Positions 16,372 to 25,252 are shown, counted from the first letter of the stretch. The stretch is DNA of 64,000 bases from Roseovarius sp. MMSF_3350 (GCF_030733425.1 NZ_JASHIZ010000002.1:1-64000), one strand, 5' to 3'. Numbers and translations are program-made. Notes: generated by a model not told the origin, from the letters alone.

Positions 16372-16899
16372 ATGAGAACGAATCCGCACATCAAAATTCA
16401 GAGCCCGGTTTATGGGCATGACGCGTCCTCGGGAGGGCGTGACGAACGGACCCGCACACAATCTGAAGCTGTGAAAAAGACGTGGAACGCAACCGTTGGA
16501 GCGACACCTGTCGCACCCGGGCATGGTGTATCGCCGCGTGTGTTGGTGGTCGAGGACGACCAGTTCATCTGCGAAGATATCGCCTGCACCCTTACGGAGT
16601 GCGGGTTCAGCGTGGCGGGCACCGTGCAGACGCTGGACGCGGCAATGCGCTTCGTCAAGAACCGTCGCGGACAGTTCGACTGTGTCCTTCTGGACATCGA
16701 CCTGGGCGGTCAGAGTTGTCAGCCGCTGGCGGCATCGCTGGAGGCGCTTGATCTGCCCTATGCGCTGGTGACGGCGCACAGCAAGGACGTGGTGCGCGAC
16801 CTGGGCTACCGGGCCCCCGTGATCGAGAAACCGTTTCAGAACTGGCGATTGTCGGCGGAACTTTCCAACCTTGTCGCGGCGGCGCAGCGCGGGGCCTGA
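16372..16899 (+). CDS. Single-domain response regulator
   Basis: Receiver-only two-component protein. After a variable N-terminal stretch of about 55 residues comes a receiver domain: RVLVVEDDQFICEDIACTLT with the acidic pair, LLDIDLGG with the phosphorylatable Asp, LVTAHS with the conserved Ser/Thr side, and VIEKPF with the conserved Lys. There is no output domain, so it may act by phosphorelay or protein binding. The start is uncertain: ATGs at 16294 and 16327 are in frame but sit in A+T-rich, poorly coding sequence with no ribosome-binding site, so 16372 (175 residues) is used. Confidence 0.8.
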   Translation: MRTNPHIKIQSPVYGHDASSGGRDERTRTQSEAVKKTWNATVGATPVAPGHGVSPRVLVVEDDQFICEDIACTLTECGFSVAGTVQTLDAAMRFVKNRRGQFDCVLLDIDLGGQSCQPLAASLEALDLPYALVTAHSKDVVRDLGYRAPVIEKPFQNWRLSAELSNLVAAAQRGA

Positions 16900-17045
16900 C
16901 GCGGCGGAGACATCGCCCCTTGATCGGCCGGCGCAACGGGTCTATACGCCCCCGGTGGTTAGACATGACCCGATTCACATGAACCAAGACATGCCGTGGT
17001 TGGCCCCATCGCTTCGGGGGTCACATCCGGCTTAGGAGAAGCGAT

Positions 17046-17519
17046 ATGAAACTGCATGAGCTGCGCGACAACGAAGGCGCAACCAAACGCAAGAAACGCG
17101 TGGGCCGTGGCCCCGGTTCGGGCATGGGCAAGACCGCCGGCCGCGGTATCAAGGGCCAGAAATCCCGTTCGGGCGTGGCGATCAACGGCTATGAAGGCGG
17201 CCAGATGCCGCTCTATCAACGCTTGCCCAAGCGTGGCTTCAACAAGCCGAACCGCAAGAAATTCGCCGTCGTGAACCTTGGCCTGATCCAGAAATTCATC
17301 GACGCCAAGAAGATCGACGCAGGCCAGACCATCACCGAGGACACGCTGGTGGAAAGCGGCCTGGTGCGCCGCAAGCTGGACGGCATCCGCGTGCTGGCCA
17401 AGGGCGAGGTTTCGTCCAAGCTGACGCTGGACGTGACGGGCGCGTCGAAATCGGCGGTCGAGGCTGTCGAGAAAGCCGGCGGTACGCTCAACGTTGCGAG
17501 CGCAAAGGCGGCTGAATAA
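17046..17519 (+). CDS. rplO: 50S ribosomal protein L15
   Basis: L15 is a late-assembly 50S protein. The 157-residue protein starts [20 protein letters not shown] and contains [40 protein letters not shown] and [32 protein letters not shown] precedes the ATG. It restarts the spc order (rplO-secY-adk) after the five-gene insertion. A strong hairpin separates it from secY. Confidence 0.98.
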   Translation: MKLHELRDNEGATKRKKRVGRGPGSGMGKTAGRGIKGQKSRSGVAINGYEGGQMPLYQRLPKRGFNKPNRKKFAVVNLGLIQKFIDAKKIDAGQTITEDTLVESGLVRRKLDGIRVLAKGEVSSKLTLDVTGASKSAVEAVEKAGGTLNVASAKAAE

Positions 17520-17571
17520 GAGGTTGTGAGCGGGCCTCTCGCCCCTTACATACACCCCTAGTTTTCCTTAT

Positions 17572-17609
17572 AAACGCCGCCTGGCCGGAAAACGGCCTGG
17601 GCGGCGTTT
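17572..17609 (+). promoter_or_regulatory. Strong stem-loop between rplO and secY (attenuator or terminator-like)
   Basis: AAACGCCGCC-t-GGCCG-gaaaa-CGGCC-tg-GGCGGCGTTT folds into a long GC-rich stem ending 20 bases before the secY ATG. Only TTTG follows, so it may terminate partially and lower secY-adk expression relative to rplO. Confidence 0.6.
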
Positions 17610-17628
17610 GCATAAAAAAGAGATCCGC

Positions 17629-18993
17629 ATGGTATCTGCAGCAGAACAAATGGCGGCGAACACGAGCTGGTCCGCCCTGGGCAAGGCCACCGAGCTTCGC
17701 AAGCGCATCTTCTTCACCATCGGCCTGCTTATCGTCTACCGGATCGGGACGTATATCCCGGTGCCGGGCATCGACGGGGCAGAGCTGCGCAACTTCATGG
17801 AAGGCGCGGCGTCGTCGATCGGCGGGATGCTGTCGATGTTCACCGGCGGGGCGCTGGGGCGGATGGGCGTCTTTGCGCTGGGGATCATGCCCTATATCTC
17901 GGCCTCGATCATCGTGCAGCTGATGACGGCGATGGTGCCGGCGCTGGAGCAGCTGAAGAAAGAGGGCGAGCAGGGGCGCAAGAAGATCAACCAGTACACG
18001 CGCTATGGCACGGTGTTCCTGGCGACGCTGCAATCCTATGGCCTGGCCGCATCGCTGCAGAGTGGCGGGCTGGCGTCGGACCCCGGGTTCTTTTTCATCG
18101 CGAGCTGCATGATCACGCTGGTCGGGGGCACGATGTTCCTGATGTGGCTGGGTGAGCAGATCACCGCGCGGGGCGTGGGCAACGGCATCTCGCTGATCAT
18201 CTTCGTGGGCATCATCGCCGAAGTGCCCGCCGCGCTGGCGCAGTTCTTTGCCAGCGGCCGGTCGGGCGCGATCAGCCCGGCGGTGATCATCGGGGTGATC
18301 GTGATGGTCGTGGCGACGATTGCCTTCGTGGTGTTCATGGAGCGTAGCTTGCGCAAGATCCATATCCAGTATCCGCGCCGCCAGGTGGGGATGAAGGTCT
18401 ATGACGGCGGGTCGAGCCACCTGCCCGTGAAGGTGAACCCGGCGGGCGTGATCCCGGCGATCTTCGCCTCGTCGCTGCTTCTGTTGCCGGCCACGGTCAG
18501 CACGTTCTCGGGCAACGATACCGGACCGTTCATGTCGACCCTGCTGGCCTATTTCGGGCCCGGGCAGCCGCTTTACCTGGTGTTCTTCACGGCGATGATC
18601 GTGTTCTTCGCCTATTTCTATACCTACAACGTGGCGTTCAAGCCCGATGACGTCGCCGACAACCTGAAGAACCAGAACGGGTTCGTGCCCGGCATCCGCC
18701 CCGGCAAGAAGACGGCGGAGTACCTGGAATACGTGGTGACGCGGATCCTGGTGCTGGGCTCGGCTTACCTTGCGGCAGTTTGTCTCCTTCCAGAGATCCT
18801 GCGTGGACAGTTTGCGATACCTTTCTATTTTGGCGGCACTTCGGTCCTGATCGTGGTATCGGTGACCATGGACACGATCCAGCAGGTCCAGTCGCATCTT
18901 CTGGCGCACCAGTACGAGGGCCTGATCGAGAAGTCGCAGTTGAGCGGCAAGGGCCGTAAACGGTCGCGCAGGAAAGGGACAGGACGTCGATGA
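17629..18993 (+). CDS. secY: Protein translocase subunit SecY
   Basis: SecY is the channel of the Sec translocon in the inner membrane. The 454 residues fit ten membrane segments, with family motifs [20 protein letters not shown] in the first segment/plug, [55 protein letters not shown] and [20 protein letters not shown]. The C-terminal tail is basic. The ATG at 17629 is preferred over one 7 codons upstream because it leaves AAGAG as ribosome-binding site. The stop overlaps adk by 4 bases. Confidence 0.98.
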   Translation: MVSAAEQMAANTSWSALGKATELRKRIFFTIGLLIVYRIGTYIPVPGIDGAELRNFMEGAASSIGGMLSMFTGGALGRMGVFALGIMPYISASIIVQLMTAMVPALEQLKKEGEQGRKKINQYTRYGTVFLATLQSYGLAASLQSGGLASDPGFFFIASCMITLVGGTMFLMWLGEQITARGVGNGISLIIFVGIIAEVPAALAQFFASGRSGAISPAVIIGVIVMVVATIAFVVFMERSLRKIHIQYPRRQVGMKVYDGGSSHLPVKVNPAGVIPAIFASSLLLLPATVSTFSGNDTGPFMSTLLAYFGPGQPLYLVFFTAMIVFFAYFYTYNVAFKPDDVADNLKNQNGFVPGIRPGKKTAEYLEYVVTRILVLGSAYLAAVCLLPEILRGQFAIPFYFGGTSVLIVVSVTMDTIQQVQSHLLAHQYEGLIEKSQLSGKGRKRSRRKGTGRR

Positions 18994-19634
18994 ATATCAT
19001 ACTTCTCGGACCGCCGGGGGCCGGTAAGGGCACGCAGGCACATATCCTGGTCGAGGAGCGGGGCATGACCCAGCTCAGCACCGGCGACATGCTGCGTGAG
19101 GCCAAGGACAGCGGCACCGAGATGGGCAAGGTCGTTGCCGACGTGATGGCCCGGGGCGAGCTTGTGACGGACGAGATCGTGATCGGCCTGATCCGCGAGA
19201 AGATCAACGGCGAGAACGGTGGCGGTTTCATCTTTGACGGCTTCCCCCGGACGCTGGCGCAGGCCGATGCGCTGGCGGAACTGCTGGCCGAGACCGGCCA
19301 GACGCTGGATGCGGTGGTCGAGATGCGGGTGGATGACGAGGCGCTGGTGCAGCGTATCACGGCCCGGTCGACCTGCGGCAATTGCGGCGCGGTCTACAAC
19401 GACATCACCAAACCCTGGCCCGAGGATGGCAAATGTGCCAATTGCGGCTCGACCGAGGTGAAGCGCCGGGCGGATGACAACGAGGAAAGCCTCAAGCAGC
19501 GCCTGATGGAATACTACAAGAAGACCTCGCCGCTGCTGGGCTACTACTATGCCAAGGGCGATCTGGAGACGATCGACGGGCTGGGCGAGATCGACGAGGT
19601 CAAGGCCCGCATCGCAAGCGCGCTGGACGGCTGA
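18990..19634 (+). CDS. adk: Adenylate kinase, zinc-binding LID type
   Basis: Adenylate kinase interconverts ATP, ADP and AMP. The 214-residue protein has the P-loop [10 protein letters not shown] at residues 7-16, [14 protein letters not shown], and [17 protein letters not shown]. The LID carries Cys129, Cys132, Cys149 and Cys152 (CGNCG..CANCG), a four-Cys metal site known from Gram-positive bacteria and Paracoccus denitrificans and absent in E. coli. The ATGA overlap couples it to secY. A T6-ended hairpin follows the stop. Confidence 0.97.
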   Translation: MNIILLGPPGAGKGTQAHILVEERGMTQLSTGDMLREAKDSGTEMGKVVADVMARGELVTDEIVIGLIREKINGENGGGFIFDGFPRTLAQADALAELLAETGQTLDAVVEMRVDDEALVQRITARSTCGNCGAVYNDITKPWPEDGKCANCGSTEVKRRADDNEESLKQRLMEYYKKTSPLLGYYYAKGDLETIDGLGEIDEVKARIASALDG

Positions 19635-19647
19635 AGACGCCCGGTGC

Positions 19648-19672
19648 GGCCCTGCGGAACGGCCTTTTTTCC
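19648..19672 (+). terminator. Probable terminator after adk
   Basis: Short GGCC-ctgcggaac-GGCC stem followed by six T. The stem is short, so confidence is moderate; a promoter for rpsM lies just downstream. Confidence 0.5.
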
Positions 19673-19712
19673 TTGGGGTTTCGCCGATAGGCACAATTCT
19701 CTTGACAGAGGG

Positions 19713-19740
19713 TTGACGCCTCGGGCGTTTCCTTCTAGAC
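19713..19740 (+). promoter_or_regulatory. Candidate promoter of the alpha operon (rpsM-rplQ)
   Basis: TTGACG (19713-19718), 16-base spacer, CTAGAC (19735-19740), about 155 bases before rpsM. A second TTGACA lies at 19702. The remaining 261-base adk-rpsM gap shows no gene. Confidence 0.45.
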
Positions 19741-19895
19741 GGCACCATCTCGACAGAGAACATGATTCCCGCGCGGGTCGCGCCCGCGCCCGAATCGATC
19801 ACCTGAATTCAGCTGCGGCCCGAAGCAATCGCCTCGGGCCTACGTTGTGAAAAAAGGGTCTGGAGCTACGGACCCGCAACGAAAGGACATGACAC

Positions 19896-20264
19896 GTGGC
19901 ACGTATCGCCGGCGTTAACATCCCGACCCACAAGCGGGTCCCGATCGCCCTGACCTACATCACCGGAATCGGCCAATCCTCGGCCAAGGCCATTTGCGAG
20001 GCCGTCAATATCGACCTGACCCGCCGGGTCAACGAGCTGAGCGACACCGAAGTGGTCGCCATGCGCGAGCATATCGACGCCAACTACATGGTCGAAGGTG
20101 ACCTGCGCCGCGAAGTGCAGATGAACATCAAGCGTCTGATGGACCTTGGCTGCTATCGCGGCCTGCGCCATCGCCGCAACCTTCCCGTCCGCGGCCAGCG
20201 CACGCATACCAATGCGCGCACCCGCAAGGGCCCGGCGAAACCCATCGCTGGCAAGAAGAAGTAA
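19896..20264 (+). CDS. rpsM: 30S ribosomal protein S13
   Basis: S13 contacts the 50S subunit and P-site tRNA from the 30S head. The 122-residue protein begins [20 protein letters not shown] and has [59 protein letters not shown] and a basic tail [27 protein letters not shown] upstream fixes the ATG. It opens the alpha operon; rpsK follows 15 bases later. Confidence 0.98.
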   Translation: MARIAGVNIPTHKRVPIALTYITGIGQSSAKAICEAVNIDLTRRVNELSDTEVVAMREHIDANYMVEGDLRREVQMNIKRLMDLGCYRGLRHRRNLPVRGQRTHTNARTRKGPAKPIAGKKK

Positions 20265-20279
20265 GGGAGGGCAGAACCA

Positions 20280-20669
20280 ATGGCACGAGATACCCGCCGG
20301 ACCAAGAAAAAGGTCTCGAAGAACATCGCCACGGGCGTGGCGCATGTGAACAGCTCGTTCAACAACACCAAGATCCTGATCTCGGACGTGCAGGGCAACG
20401 CGATCGCGTGGTCCTCGGCCGGCACGATGGGCTTCAAGGGGTCGCGCAAGTCGACGCCCTATGCCGCCCAGATGGCCGCCGAAGATGCCGGCCGCAAGGC
20501 GCAGGAACACGGCATGAAGACGCTGGAAGTCGAAGTGCAGGGGCCCGGGTCGGGCCGCGAGAGCGCGCTGCGCGCCCTGGCTGCCGTCGGCTTCAACATC
20601 ACGTCCATCCGCGACGTGACGCCGATTGCCCACAACGGTTGCCGCCCGCCGAAGCGTCGCCGGGTCTGA
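20280..20669 (+). CDS. rpsK: 30S ribosomal protein S11
   Basis: S11 forms part of the 30S platform that holds the mRNA Shine-Dalgarno helix. The 129-residue protein contains [60 protein letters not shown] and the C-terminal [17 protein letters not shown], all characteristic. GGGAGGG lies before the ATG. A GC hairpin (about 20685-20710) and 117 bases separate it from rpoA; rpsD, which often lies here, is absent. Confidence 0.98.
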   Translation: MARDTRRTKKKVSKNIATGVAHVNSSFNNTKILISDVQGNAIAWSSAGTMGFKGSRKSTPYAAQMAAEDAGRKAQEHGMKTLEVEVQGPGSGRESALRALAAVGFNITSIRDVTPIAHNGCRPPKRRRV

Positions 20670-20684
20670 GACCGATTTTTTGGG

Positions 20685-20710
20685 TGGGGCCGCGTGGTTT
20701 TTCACGGCCC
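20685..20710 (+). other. GC-rich hairpin between rpsK and rpoA
   Basis: GGGGCC-gc-GTG-gttttt-CAC-GGCCCC with a small bulge. No downstream T-run, so mRNA processing or partial attenuation rather than full termination. Confidence 0.4.
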
Positions 20711-20786
20711 CATTCCGTTATTTTGAAACCTCGAGCGTCTCGGAGGCCTGTGGACATGGGGCCGGGGACAAGGATGGAGGGACCGC

Positions 20787-21803
20787 ATGATCCATAAGAA
20801 CTGGGCAGAATTGATCAAGCCGACGCAGCTTGAGGTGAAGCCGGGCAACGACCCGCTGCGCCAGGCGACCGTCGTGGCCGAACCGCTGGAGCGCGGCTTT
20901 GGCCTGACGATGGGCAACGCGCTGCGCCGCGTGCTGCTGTCGAGCCTTCAGGGTGCGGCGATCACCAGCGTGCAGATCGACAACGTGCTGCACGAGTTTT
21001 CCAGCATCGCAGGCGTCCGCGAAGATGTGACAGACGTGGTGCTGAACCTCAAGGGTGTCGCCATCCGCATGGAAGTCGAAGGGCCCAAGCGCCTGTCGAT
21101 CTCGGCCAAGGGGCCGGGCGTGGTGACCGCCGGCGACATCGCCGACAGCGCGGGCATCGAGATCCTGAACAAGGAACACGTGATCTGCCACCTCGACGAA
21201 GGCGCGGACTTGTTCATGGAACTGACCGTGAACCAGGGCAAGGGCTATGTCGCCGCCGACAAGAACAAGCCGGAAGACGCGCCCATCGGCCTGATTGCCA
21301 TCGACGCGATCTATTCGCCGGTGGTGAAGGTCAGCTATGACGTGCAGCCCACCCGTGAGGGGCAGGTTCTGGACTATGACAAGCTGACGATGAAGCTGAC
21401 GACCGACGGGTCGATCACGCCCGAGGACGCCGTGGCCTTTGCCGCGCGTATCCTGCAGGACCAGCTGTCGATCTTCGTGAACTTCGAAGAGCCGGAATCG
21501 GCGCAGCGTCAGGATGACGACGACGGGCTGGAGTTCAACCCGCTCTTGCTGAAGAAAGTGGACGAGTTGGAACTGTCGGTGCGGTCGGCCAACTGCCTGA
21601 AGAACGACAACATCGTCTATATCGGCGATCTCATTCAGAAGACCGAAGCCGAGATGCTGCGCACACCGAACTTTGGCCGCAAGTCCTTGAACGAGATCAA
21701 GGAAGTGCTGTCGGGCATGGGTCTGCACCTGGGCATGGATGTCGAGGACTGGCCGCCGGACAATATCGAGGACCTGGCGAAGAAATTTGAAGACCAGTTC
21801 TGA
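20787..21803 (+). CDS. rpoA: DNA-directed RNA polymerase subunit alpha
   Basis: Alpha dimerises to start RNA polymerase assembly and its C-terminal domain contacts UP elements and activators. The 338 residues include the N-terminal domain motifs [40 protein letters not shown] and [19 protein letters not shown], a linker rich in D/E, and the C-terminal domain with [18 protein letters not shown] and [31 protein letters not shown] precedes the ATG. rplQ follows after a 145-base gap filled partly by two type A palindromes. Confidence 0.98.
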   Translation: MIHKNWAELIKPTQLEVKPGNDPLRQATVVAEPLERGFGLTMGNALRRVLLSSLQGAAITSVQIDNVLHEFSSIAGVREDVTDVVLNLKGVAIRMEVEGPKRLSISAKGPGVVTAGDIADSAGIEILNKEHVICHLDEGADLFMELTVNQGKGYVAADKNKPEDAPIGLIAIDAIYSPVVKVSYDVQPTREGQVLDYDKLTMKLTTDGSITPEDAVAFAARILQDQLSIFVNFEEPESAQRQDDDDGLEFNPLLLKKVDELELSVRSANCLKNDNIVYIGDLIQKTEAEMLRTPNFGRKSLNEIKEVLSGMGLHLGMDVEDWPPDNIEDLAKKFEDQF

Positions 21804-21808
21804 GACAA

Positions 21809-21831
21809 GGTGGGATGAAATCCCACCCTAC
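21809..21831 (+). repeat. Type A intergenic palindrome, copy 8
   Basis: GGTGGGAT-gaa-ATCCCACC then CTAC, 5 bases after the rpoA stop. Its arms match those of copy 4. Confidence 0.8.
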
Positions 21832-21832
21832 A

Positions 21833-21855
21833 TAGGGTGGGTTTGAAACCCACCC
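21833..21855 (-). repeat. Type A intergenic palindrome, copy 9 (inverted)
   Basis: TAGGGTGGGTTT-g-AAACCCACCC, head to head with copy 8 around a shared CTACATAG-like junction. Confidence 0.8.
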
Positions 21856-21948
21856 CCGGGCGCAATGCCCCAAGGAGAGCCGGTGACACGCATCGCCGGC
21901 CGGACAAAGCAAAACCGCCCGTAGAGGGCAAAAAACGGAGTAAGAAAC

Positions 21949-22377
21949 ATGCGTCACGCACGAGGCTATCGCCGCCTGAACCGTACCCACGAGCACCGCA
22001 AGGCGCTGTGGGCGAACATGGCCGGCTCGCTGATTGAACACGAACAGATCAAGACCACCCTGCCGAAAGCCAAGGAGCTGAAGCGCGTGGTGGAAAAGCT
22101 GGTCACGCTGGGCAAGCGCGGAGACGTTCACGCCCGCCGCCAGGCCGCCGCCCAACTGAAGCAGGACATGCATGTCGCCAAGCTGTTCGACGTGCTGGGC
22201 CCGCGTTACAAGGAGCGTCAGGGCGGGTATGTCCGCGTTCTGAAGGCCGGCTTCCGTTACGGTGACATGGCGCCGATGGCGATCATCGAATTCGTCGAGC
22301 GCGACCGCGACGCCAAGGGCGCCGCCGACAAGGCCCGCGTCGCCGCCGAGGACATGGACGGGGACGACGAGGCGTAA
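21949..22377 (+). CDS. rplQ: 50S ribosomal protein L17
   Basis: L17 contacts L32 and domain III of 23S rRNA near the exit. The 142-residue protein starts [20 protein letters not shown] and has [40 protein letters not shown] and [20 protein letters not shown]. The last 25 residues form an acidic, Ala-rich tail ([14 protein letters not shown]), longer than the core family. It ends the alpha operon; a strong terminator follows 28 bases later. Confidence 0.98.
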   Translation: MRHARGYRRLNRTHEHRKALWANMAGSLIEHEQIKTTLPKAKELKRVVEKLVTLGKRGDVHARRQAAAQLKQDMHVAKLFDVLGPRYKERQGGYVRVLKAGFRYGDMAPMAIIEFVERDRDAKGAADKARVAAEDMDGDDEA

Positions 22378-22405
22378 GCCCCGTTTCCCTTGACCGGAAA
22401 CAAAA

Positions 22406-22440
22406 AACGCCGCCGGTTTCGCCCGGCGGCGTTCTTTCGT
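22406..22440 (+). terminator. Strong rho-independent terminator of the alpha operon
   Basis: AACGCCGCCGG-tttcgc-CCGGCGGCGTT, an 11-bp stem, followed by CTTTCGTT. Because A residues precede the stem, it may also work for the opposing host-attachment gene. Confidence 0.85.
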
Positions 22441-22457
22441 TCGGGGTCGGAGCGCGG

Positions 22458-22913
22458 TCAGGCGCTTTCGAGCTCTTTCTTGACCAGCTTCTCGATCTCG
22501 TCGACGGGGTGATTGGCGAGGTTCTTGGGGATCTCGCTGACCACTTTCGACGTGACTTCCTTGTGCATGTCGTCGCGCAGGTGGCCCAGTACCTTGGGCG
22601 CGGCGACGAGGATCAGGCGGTCAAACTCGCCCTTGTGAGCGGCGGCATAGAGGATGTCCGACAGGTCGGCGGCGAAGCGTTCCTTCTGCAGTTCGTGCCA
22701 GTCGGTGTCATCCATCGCCGAGAGCTGCTGTACCCCGGTGTCCTGCATCCGGCCGGGGCGATTGGCCGATTGTTCGATATCCGAGGGGTTTTCCTGTTCC
22801 TCGGTGTCCATCACCTCGAGGTTGGGGTCCTGGTGGTCCGTGAGATTGCGCAGGAAGAGCGCCTTTTCGCTGTCGGTTACGACGACCCAGGTGCCTTGCT
22901 TGAGTTCAGTCAT
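22458..22913 (-). CDS. Host-attachment-type protein
   Basis: Belongs by pattern to the family named 'protein required for attachment to host cells', whose molecular role is unclear. The 151-residue protein starts TELKQGTWVVVTDSEKALFL and shows RFAADLSDILYAAAHKGEFD, RLILVAAPKVLGHLRDDMHK and a C-terminal VSEIPKNLANHPVDEIEKLV, an eRF1/baeRF-like alpha/beta layout. It has no signal peptide, so it is probably cytoplasmic. The ATG is 3 bases upstream of the stop of the preceding small gene, so the two overlap by 8 bases and are translationally coupled. Confidence 0.75.
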   Translation of the reverse strand: MTELKQGTWVVVTDSEKALFLRNLTDHQDPNLEVMDTEEQENPSDIEQSANRPGRMQDTGVQQLSAMDDTDWHELQKERFAADLSDILYAAAHKGEFDRLILVAAPKVLGHLRDDMHKEVTSKVVSEIPKNLANHPVDEIEKLVKKELESA

Positions 22914-23151
22914 CGCGTTTCTCCTTGCCGGTGCCGTGATGGCCGCCGAGATTGCCTTCGCCCTCTTCGTCTTCCTTGGTGACGCGGGTTGCGCCGGCAT
23001 CCTCGCTCTTGGCGCGCTTGAGCGAATCGCGGGTGCCGACCTTGCGCTCCAGGTTGCCCTGGGCGCGGCCTTGCTGGTCTGGGGTGGAGACGTCATCGAC
23101 GAACTCTTCGGTTTCGCTCTTGCCGTCCTTGGATCTGTATCTGTCTGCCAT
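22906..23151 (-). CDS. Small charged, probably disordered protein coupled to the host-attachment gene
   Basis: Not recognised. The 81 residues contain almost no hydrophobics after the first few: ADRYRSKDGKSETEEFVDDV, STPDQQGRAQGNLERKVGTR, DSLKRAKSEDAGATRVTKED, then GEGNLGGHHGTGKEKRDD. A textbook AGGAGGTACCACC stands before the ATG. The stop overlaps the start of the host-attachment gene, which argues that it is a real gene in the same operon rather than a shadow of rarA's neighbourhood. It may be a stress-type or chaperone-like disordered protein; that is a guess from composition. Confidence 0.65.
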   Translation of the reverse strand: MADRYRSKDGKSETEEFVDDVSTPDQQGRAQGNLERKVGTRDSLKRAKSEDAGATRVTKEDEEGEGNLGGHHGTGKEKRDD

Positions 23152-23225
23152 GGTGGTACCTCCTGTCTGGAAAACGTTGCCTGACGCGGGGGGTTCCATC
23201 GGGTGCGCGGATTGCGATGGTGGAT

Positions 23226-23278
23226 GCGAGGGGCCAGCCCCTCGCGCTCCCCGGGATATTTTTGGCCAGAGGAAAAGC
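23226..23278. repeat. Intergenic palindrome followed by CCCCGGGATATTTTTGGCCAGA (type C)
   Basis: GCGAGGGGC-ca-GCCCCTCGC (9-bp arms, 23226-23245), then a segment containing CCGGGATATTTTTGGC. Palindrome plus this trailing segment resembles dispersed intergenic elements of Rhodobacteraceae as I recall them; only one copy is in this window. Confidence 0.45.
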
Positions 23279-23338
23279 CGGGGTGCCACGGGCCTTGTCG
23301 TGCTTGCATCGGGGGCGTGGGGGGCGCATATCGGTGGG

Positions 23339-23602
23339 ATGGCGAGATGGATTTCCGGCCTTTTCCTGTCTGTCCTGCTGGCGGTGCCGGCGGGGGCGGA
23401 GATGCGCGTGCCGCAGAGCCGGGACGAGATCCGCACGGGCTTCGTGCCCGTCCCGGGTATGGTGCTGGAGCCCGGGCGCGCGGGGTTGCGGGCCGGGTTG
23501 CGGCCGGGGGACATCCTGCGCGGGATCAATGGCGTGGCCGTAAAAAGCGCCGGCATGGTCGAGTCGATGCCGGCGGCGAGCGGGCGGTGGTTCAGGCTGT
23601 AG
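23339..23602 (+). CDS. Short secreted PDZ-like protein
   Basis: The 87-residue protein has a signal peptide (ARWISGLFLSVLLAVPAGA) and then essentially half a PDZ domain: GMVLEPGRAGLRAGLRPGDI with LRGINGVAVKSAGM, ending ASGRWFRL. This matches the carboxylate-binding end of the last PDZ domain in DegP/DegQ proteases, but the protease domain and the rest of the PDZ are missing. It may be a remnant or a small periplasmic peptide-binding protein. Its stop is 2 bases before the rarA ATG, so they are co-transcribed. Confidence 0.55.
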   Translation: MARWISGLFLSVLLAVPAGAEMRVPQSRDEIRTGFVPVPGMVLEPGRAGLRAGLRPGDILRGINGVAVKSAGMVESMPAASGRWFRL

Positions 23603-23604
23603 CC

Positions 23605-24939
23605 ATGGGAGATCTGTTCGATACCGGCCCCGAAGCCAAACCGGACGCAAGGGACGACAAGGCGCATGACAGCGCGCCGCGCCCGCTGGCCGACAGGCTG
23701 CGGCCCAAGGCGCTGGCCGAAGTGATCGGGCAGGAGAAGGTGATCGGGCCGGATGGCCCGTTGGGCGTGATGCTGGCGTCGGGGAGCCTGTCTTCGCTGG
23801 TCTTCTGGGGGCCGCCGGGGGTGGGCAAGACCACCATTGCGCGGCTCTTGGCCGACGAGACGGACATGCATTTCGTGCAGATCAGCGCGATCTTTTCCGG
23901 TGTGCCGGAGCTGCGCAAGGTGTTCGACGCGGCCAAGCACCGGCGGGCCAACGGGCAGGGAACGCTTTTGTTCGTGGATGAGATTCACCGGTTCAACAAG
24001 GCGCAACAGGACGGGTTCCTGCCGCATATGGAGGACGGGACGATCCTGCTGGTGGGGGCCACCACGGAGAACCCGAGTTTTGAGCTGAACGCGGCACTTC
24101 TGAGCCGGTCGCAGGTCCTGGTGCTCGAGCGGCTGACGCTGGCGGAACTGGAGCGGCTGGCGCAGCGGGCCGAGAAGGAGCTGGACCGGGCGCTGCCACT
24201 GGAGGGTGCGGCGCGCGAGGCGCTGCTGGAGATGGCGGACGGGGACGGGCGGGCGCTGCTCAATCTGATCGAGCAGGTGGCGGCGTGGAAGACCGACAAG
24301 AAGCTGGACACGAACGCCCTGACCGCGCGGCTGATGAAGCGGGCGGCGCAGTACGACAAGTCGGGCGACGCGCATTACAACCTGATCTCGGCGCTGCACA
24401 AGTCGGTGCGCGGGTCGGACCCGGATGCCGCGCTTTACTGGTTGGCGCGGATGCTGGACGGGGGCGAGGACCCGCGGTACCTGGCGCGGCGGATCACGCG
24501 GATGGCGGTGGAGGATATTGGCCTCGCCGATCCGCAGGCGCAGGCGGTGTGCCTGCAATCGTGGGAGACCTACGAGCGGCTGGGCAGCCCCGAGGGGGAG
24601 CTGGCGCTGGCACAGGCGGTGACCTACCTGGCGCTGGCGCCGAAGTCGAACGCGGCCTACGTGGCCTACAAGGCGGCGATGCGGGCCGCGAAGAAGACCG
24701 GCAGCGAGCCGCCGCCCAAGCATATCCTGAACGCGCCCACCGGCCTGATGAAGGAGCAGGGTTACGGCGCGGGCTATGCCTATGACCACGATGCCGAGGA
24801 CGCGTTTTCGGGGCAGAATTACTTTCCCGACACGATGGAACGGCCCGAGCTTTACAAGCCGGTCGAGCGCGGGTTCGAGCGGGAGTTGGGCAAGCGGGTG
24901 GCCTATTTCGCGAAGTTGCGGGCGCGCAAGGGCGACTAG
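23605..24939 (+). CDS. rarA: Replication-associated recombination protein A (RarA/MgsA)
   Basis: AAA+ ATPase that acts at stalled replication forks and interacts with SSB in E. coli. The 444 residues have an N-terminal ADRLRPKALAEVIGQEKVIG, Walker A GPPGVGKTT, Walker B LLFVDEIHRFNKAQQDGF, sensor 1 GATTENPSFELN and the C-terminal tetramerisation region (SALHKSVRGSDPDAALYWLA, RMLDGGEDPRYLARR). The ATG at 23605 follows the PDZ-like gene by 2 bases. A bulged GTCG-attttc-CGAC hairpin lies just after the stop. Confidence 0.95.
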   Translation: MGDLFDTGPEAKPDARDDKAHDSAPRPLADRLRPKALAEVIGQEKVIGPDGPLGVMLASGSLSSLVFWGPPGVGKTTIARLLADETDMHFVQISAIFSGVPELRKVFDAAKHRRANGQGTLLFVDEIHRFNKAQQDGFLPHMEDGTILLVGATTENPSFELNAALLSRSQVLVLERLTLAELERLAQRAEKELDRALPLEGAAREALLEMADGDGRALLNLIEQVAAWKTDKKLDTNALTARLMKRAAQYDKSGDAHYNLISALHKSVRGSDPDAALYWLARMLDGGEDPRYLARRITRMAVEDIGLADPQAQAVCLQSWETYERLGSPEGELALAQAVTYLALAPKSNAAYVAYKAAMRAAKKTGSEPPPKHILNAPTGLMKEQGYGAGYAYDHDAEDAFSGQNYFPDTMERPELYKPVERGFERELGKRVAYFAKLRARKGD

Positions 24940-25252
24940 GCCCCCCGGGCGATTCCCGGTGTCGATTTTCCGACCGGGCTGCGGGGAATGTCGTTTTTGG
25001 AACAGTCCGGCCCGAGGGATTGATCACATCGTGAAACCCCTTTCCGACAAGAGGTTGAACAGTTCCGGCTAGGGTTCTGACATGCAAAAAAAATATCGTG
25101 ATCCGTCATATGAAGGCTGGAAGCGACTTTTTTTTCGTGTTTTGGTAATATCATGTCGTAAATGAGCCGCCCGTTCAGGGGAAACGACGCAAAGCTGCTT
25201 TGAAGGACCGCGCAAGACGGGCCGGGAGACAGACTAGTCATAGGGAGACAAC
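24940..25252. other. 313-bp gene-free stretch upstream of the peptide transporter
   Basis: It holds the end-of-rarA hairpin (about 24956-24983) and an A+T-rich part around 25085-25160 with runs of A and T (CAAAAAAAATATCG, GACTTTTTTTT) that probably carries the transporter promoter; no clear -35/-10 pair was recognised. The last bases are the leader ending GGGAGACAAC before the ATG. Confidence 0.6.

Noticed and set aside
22906..24789. 627-residue antisense frame across rarA
   Set aside because: Only its last 81 codons (22906-23151), behind a ribosome-binding site, look like a gene; the part opposite rarA is a shadow.
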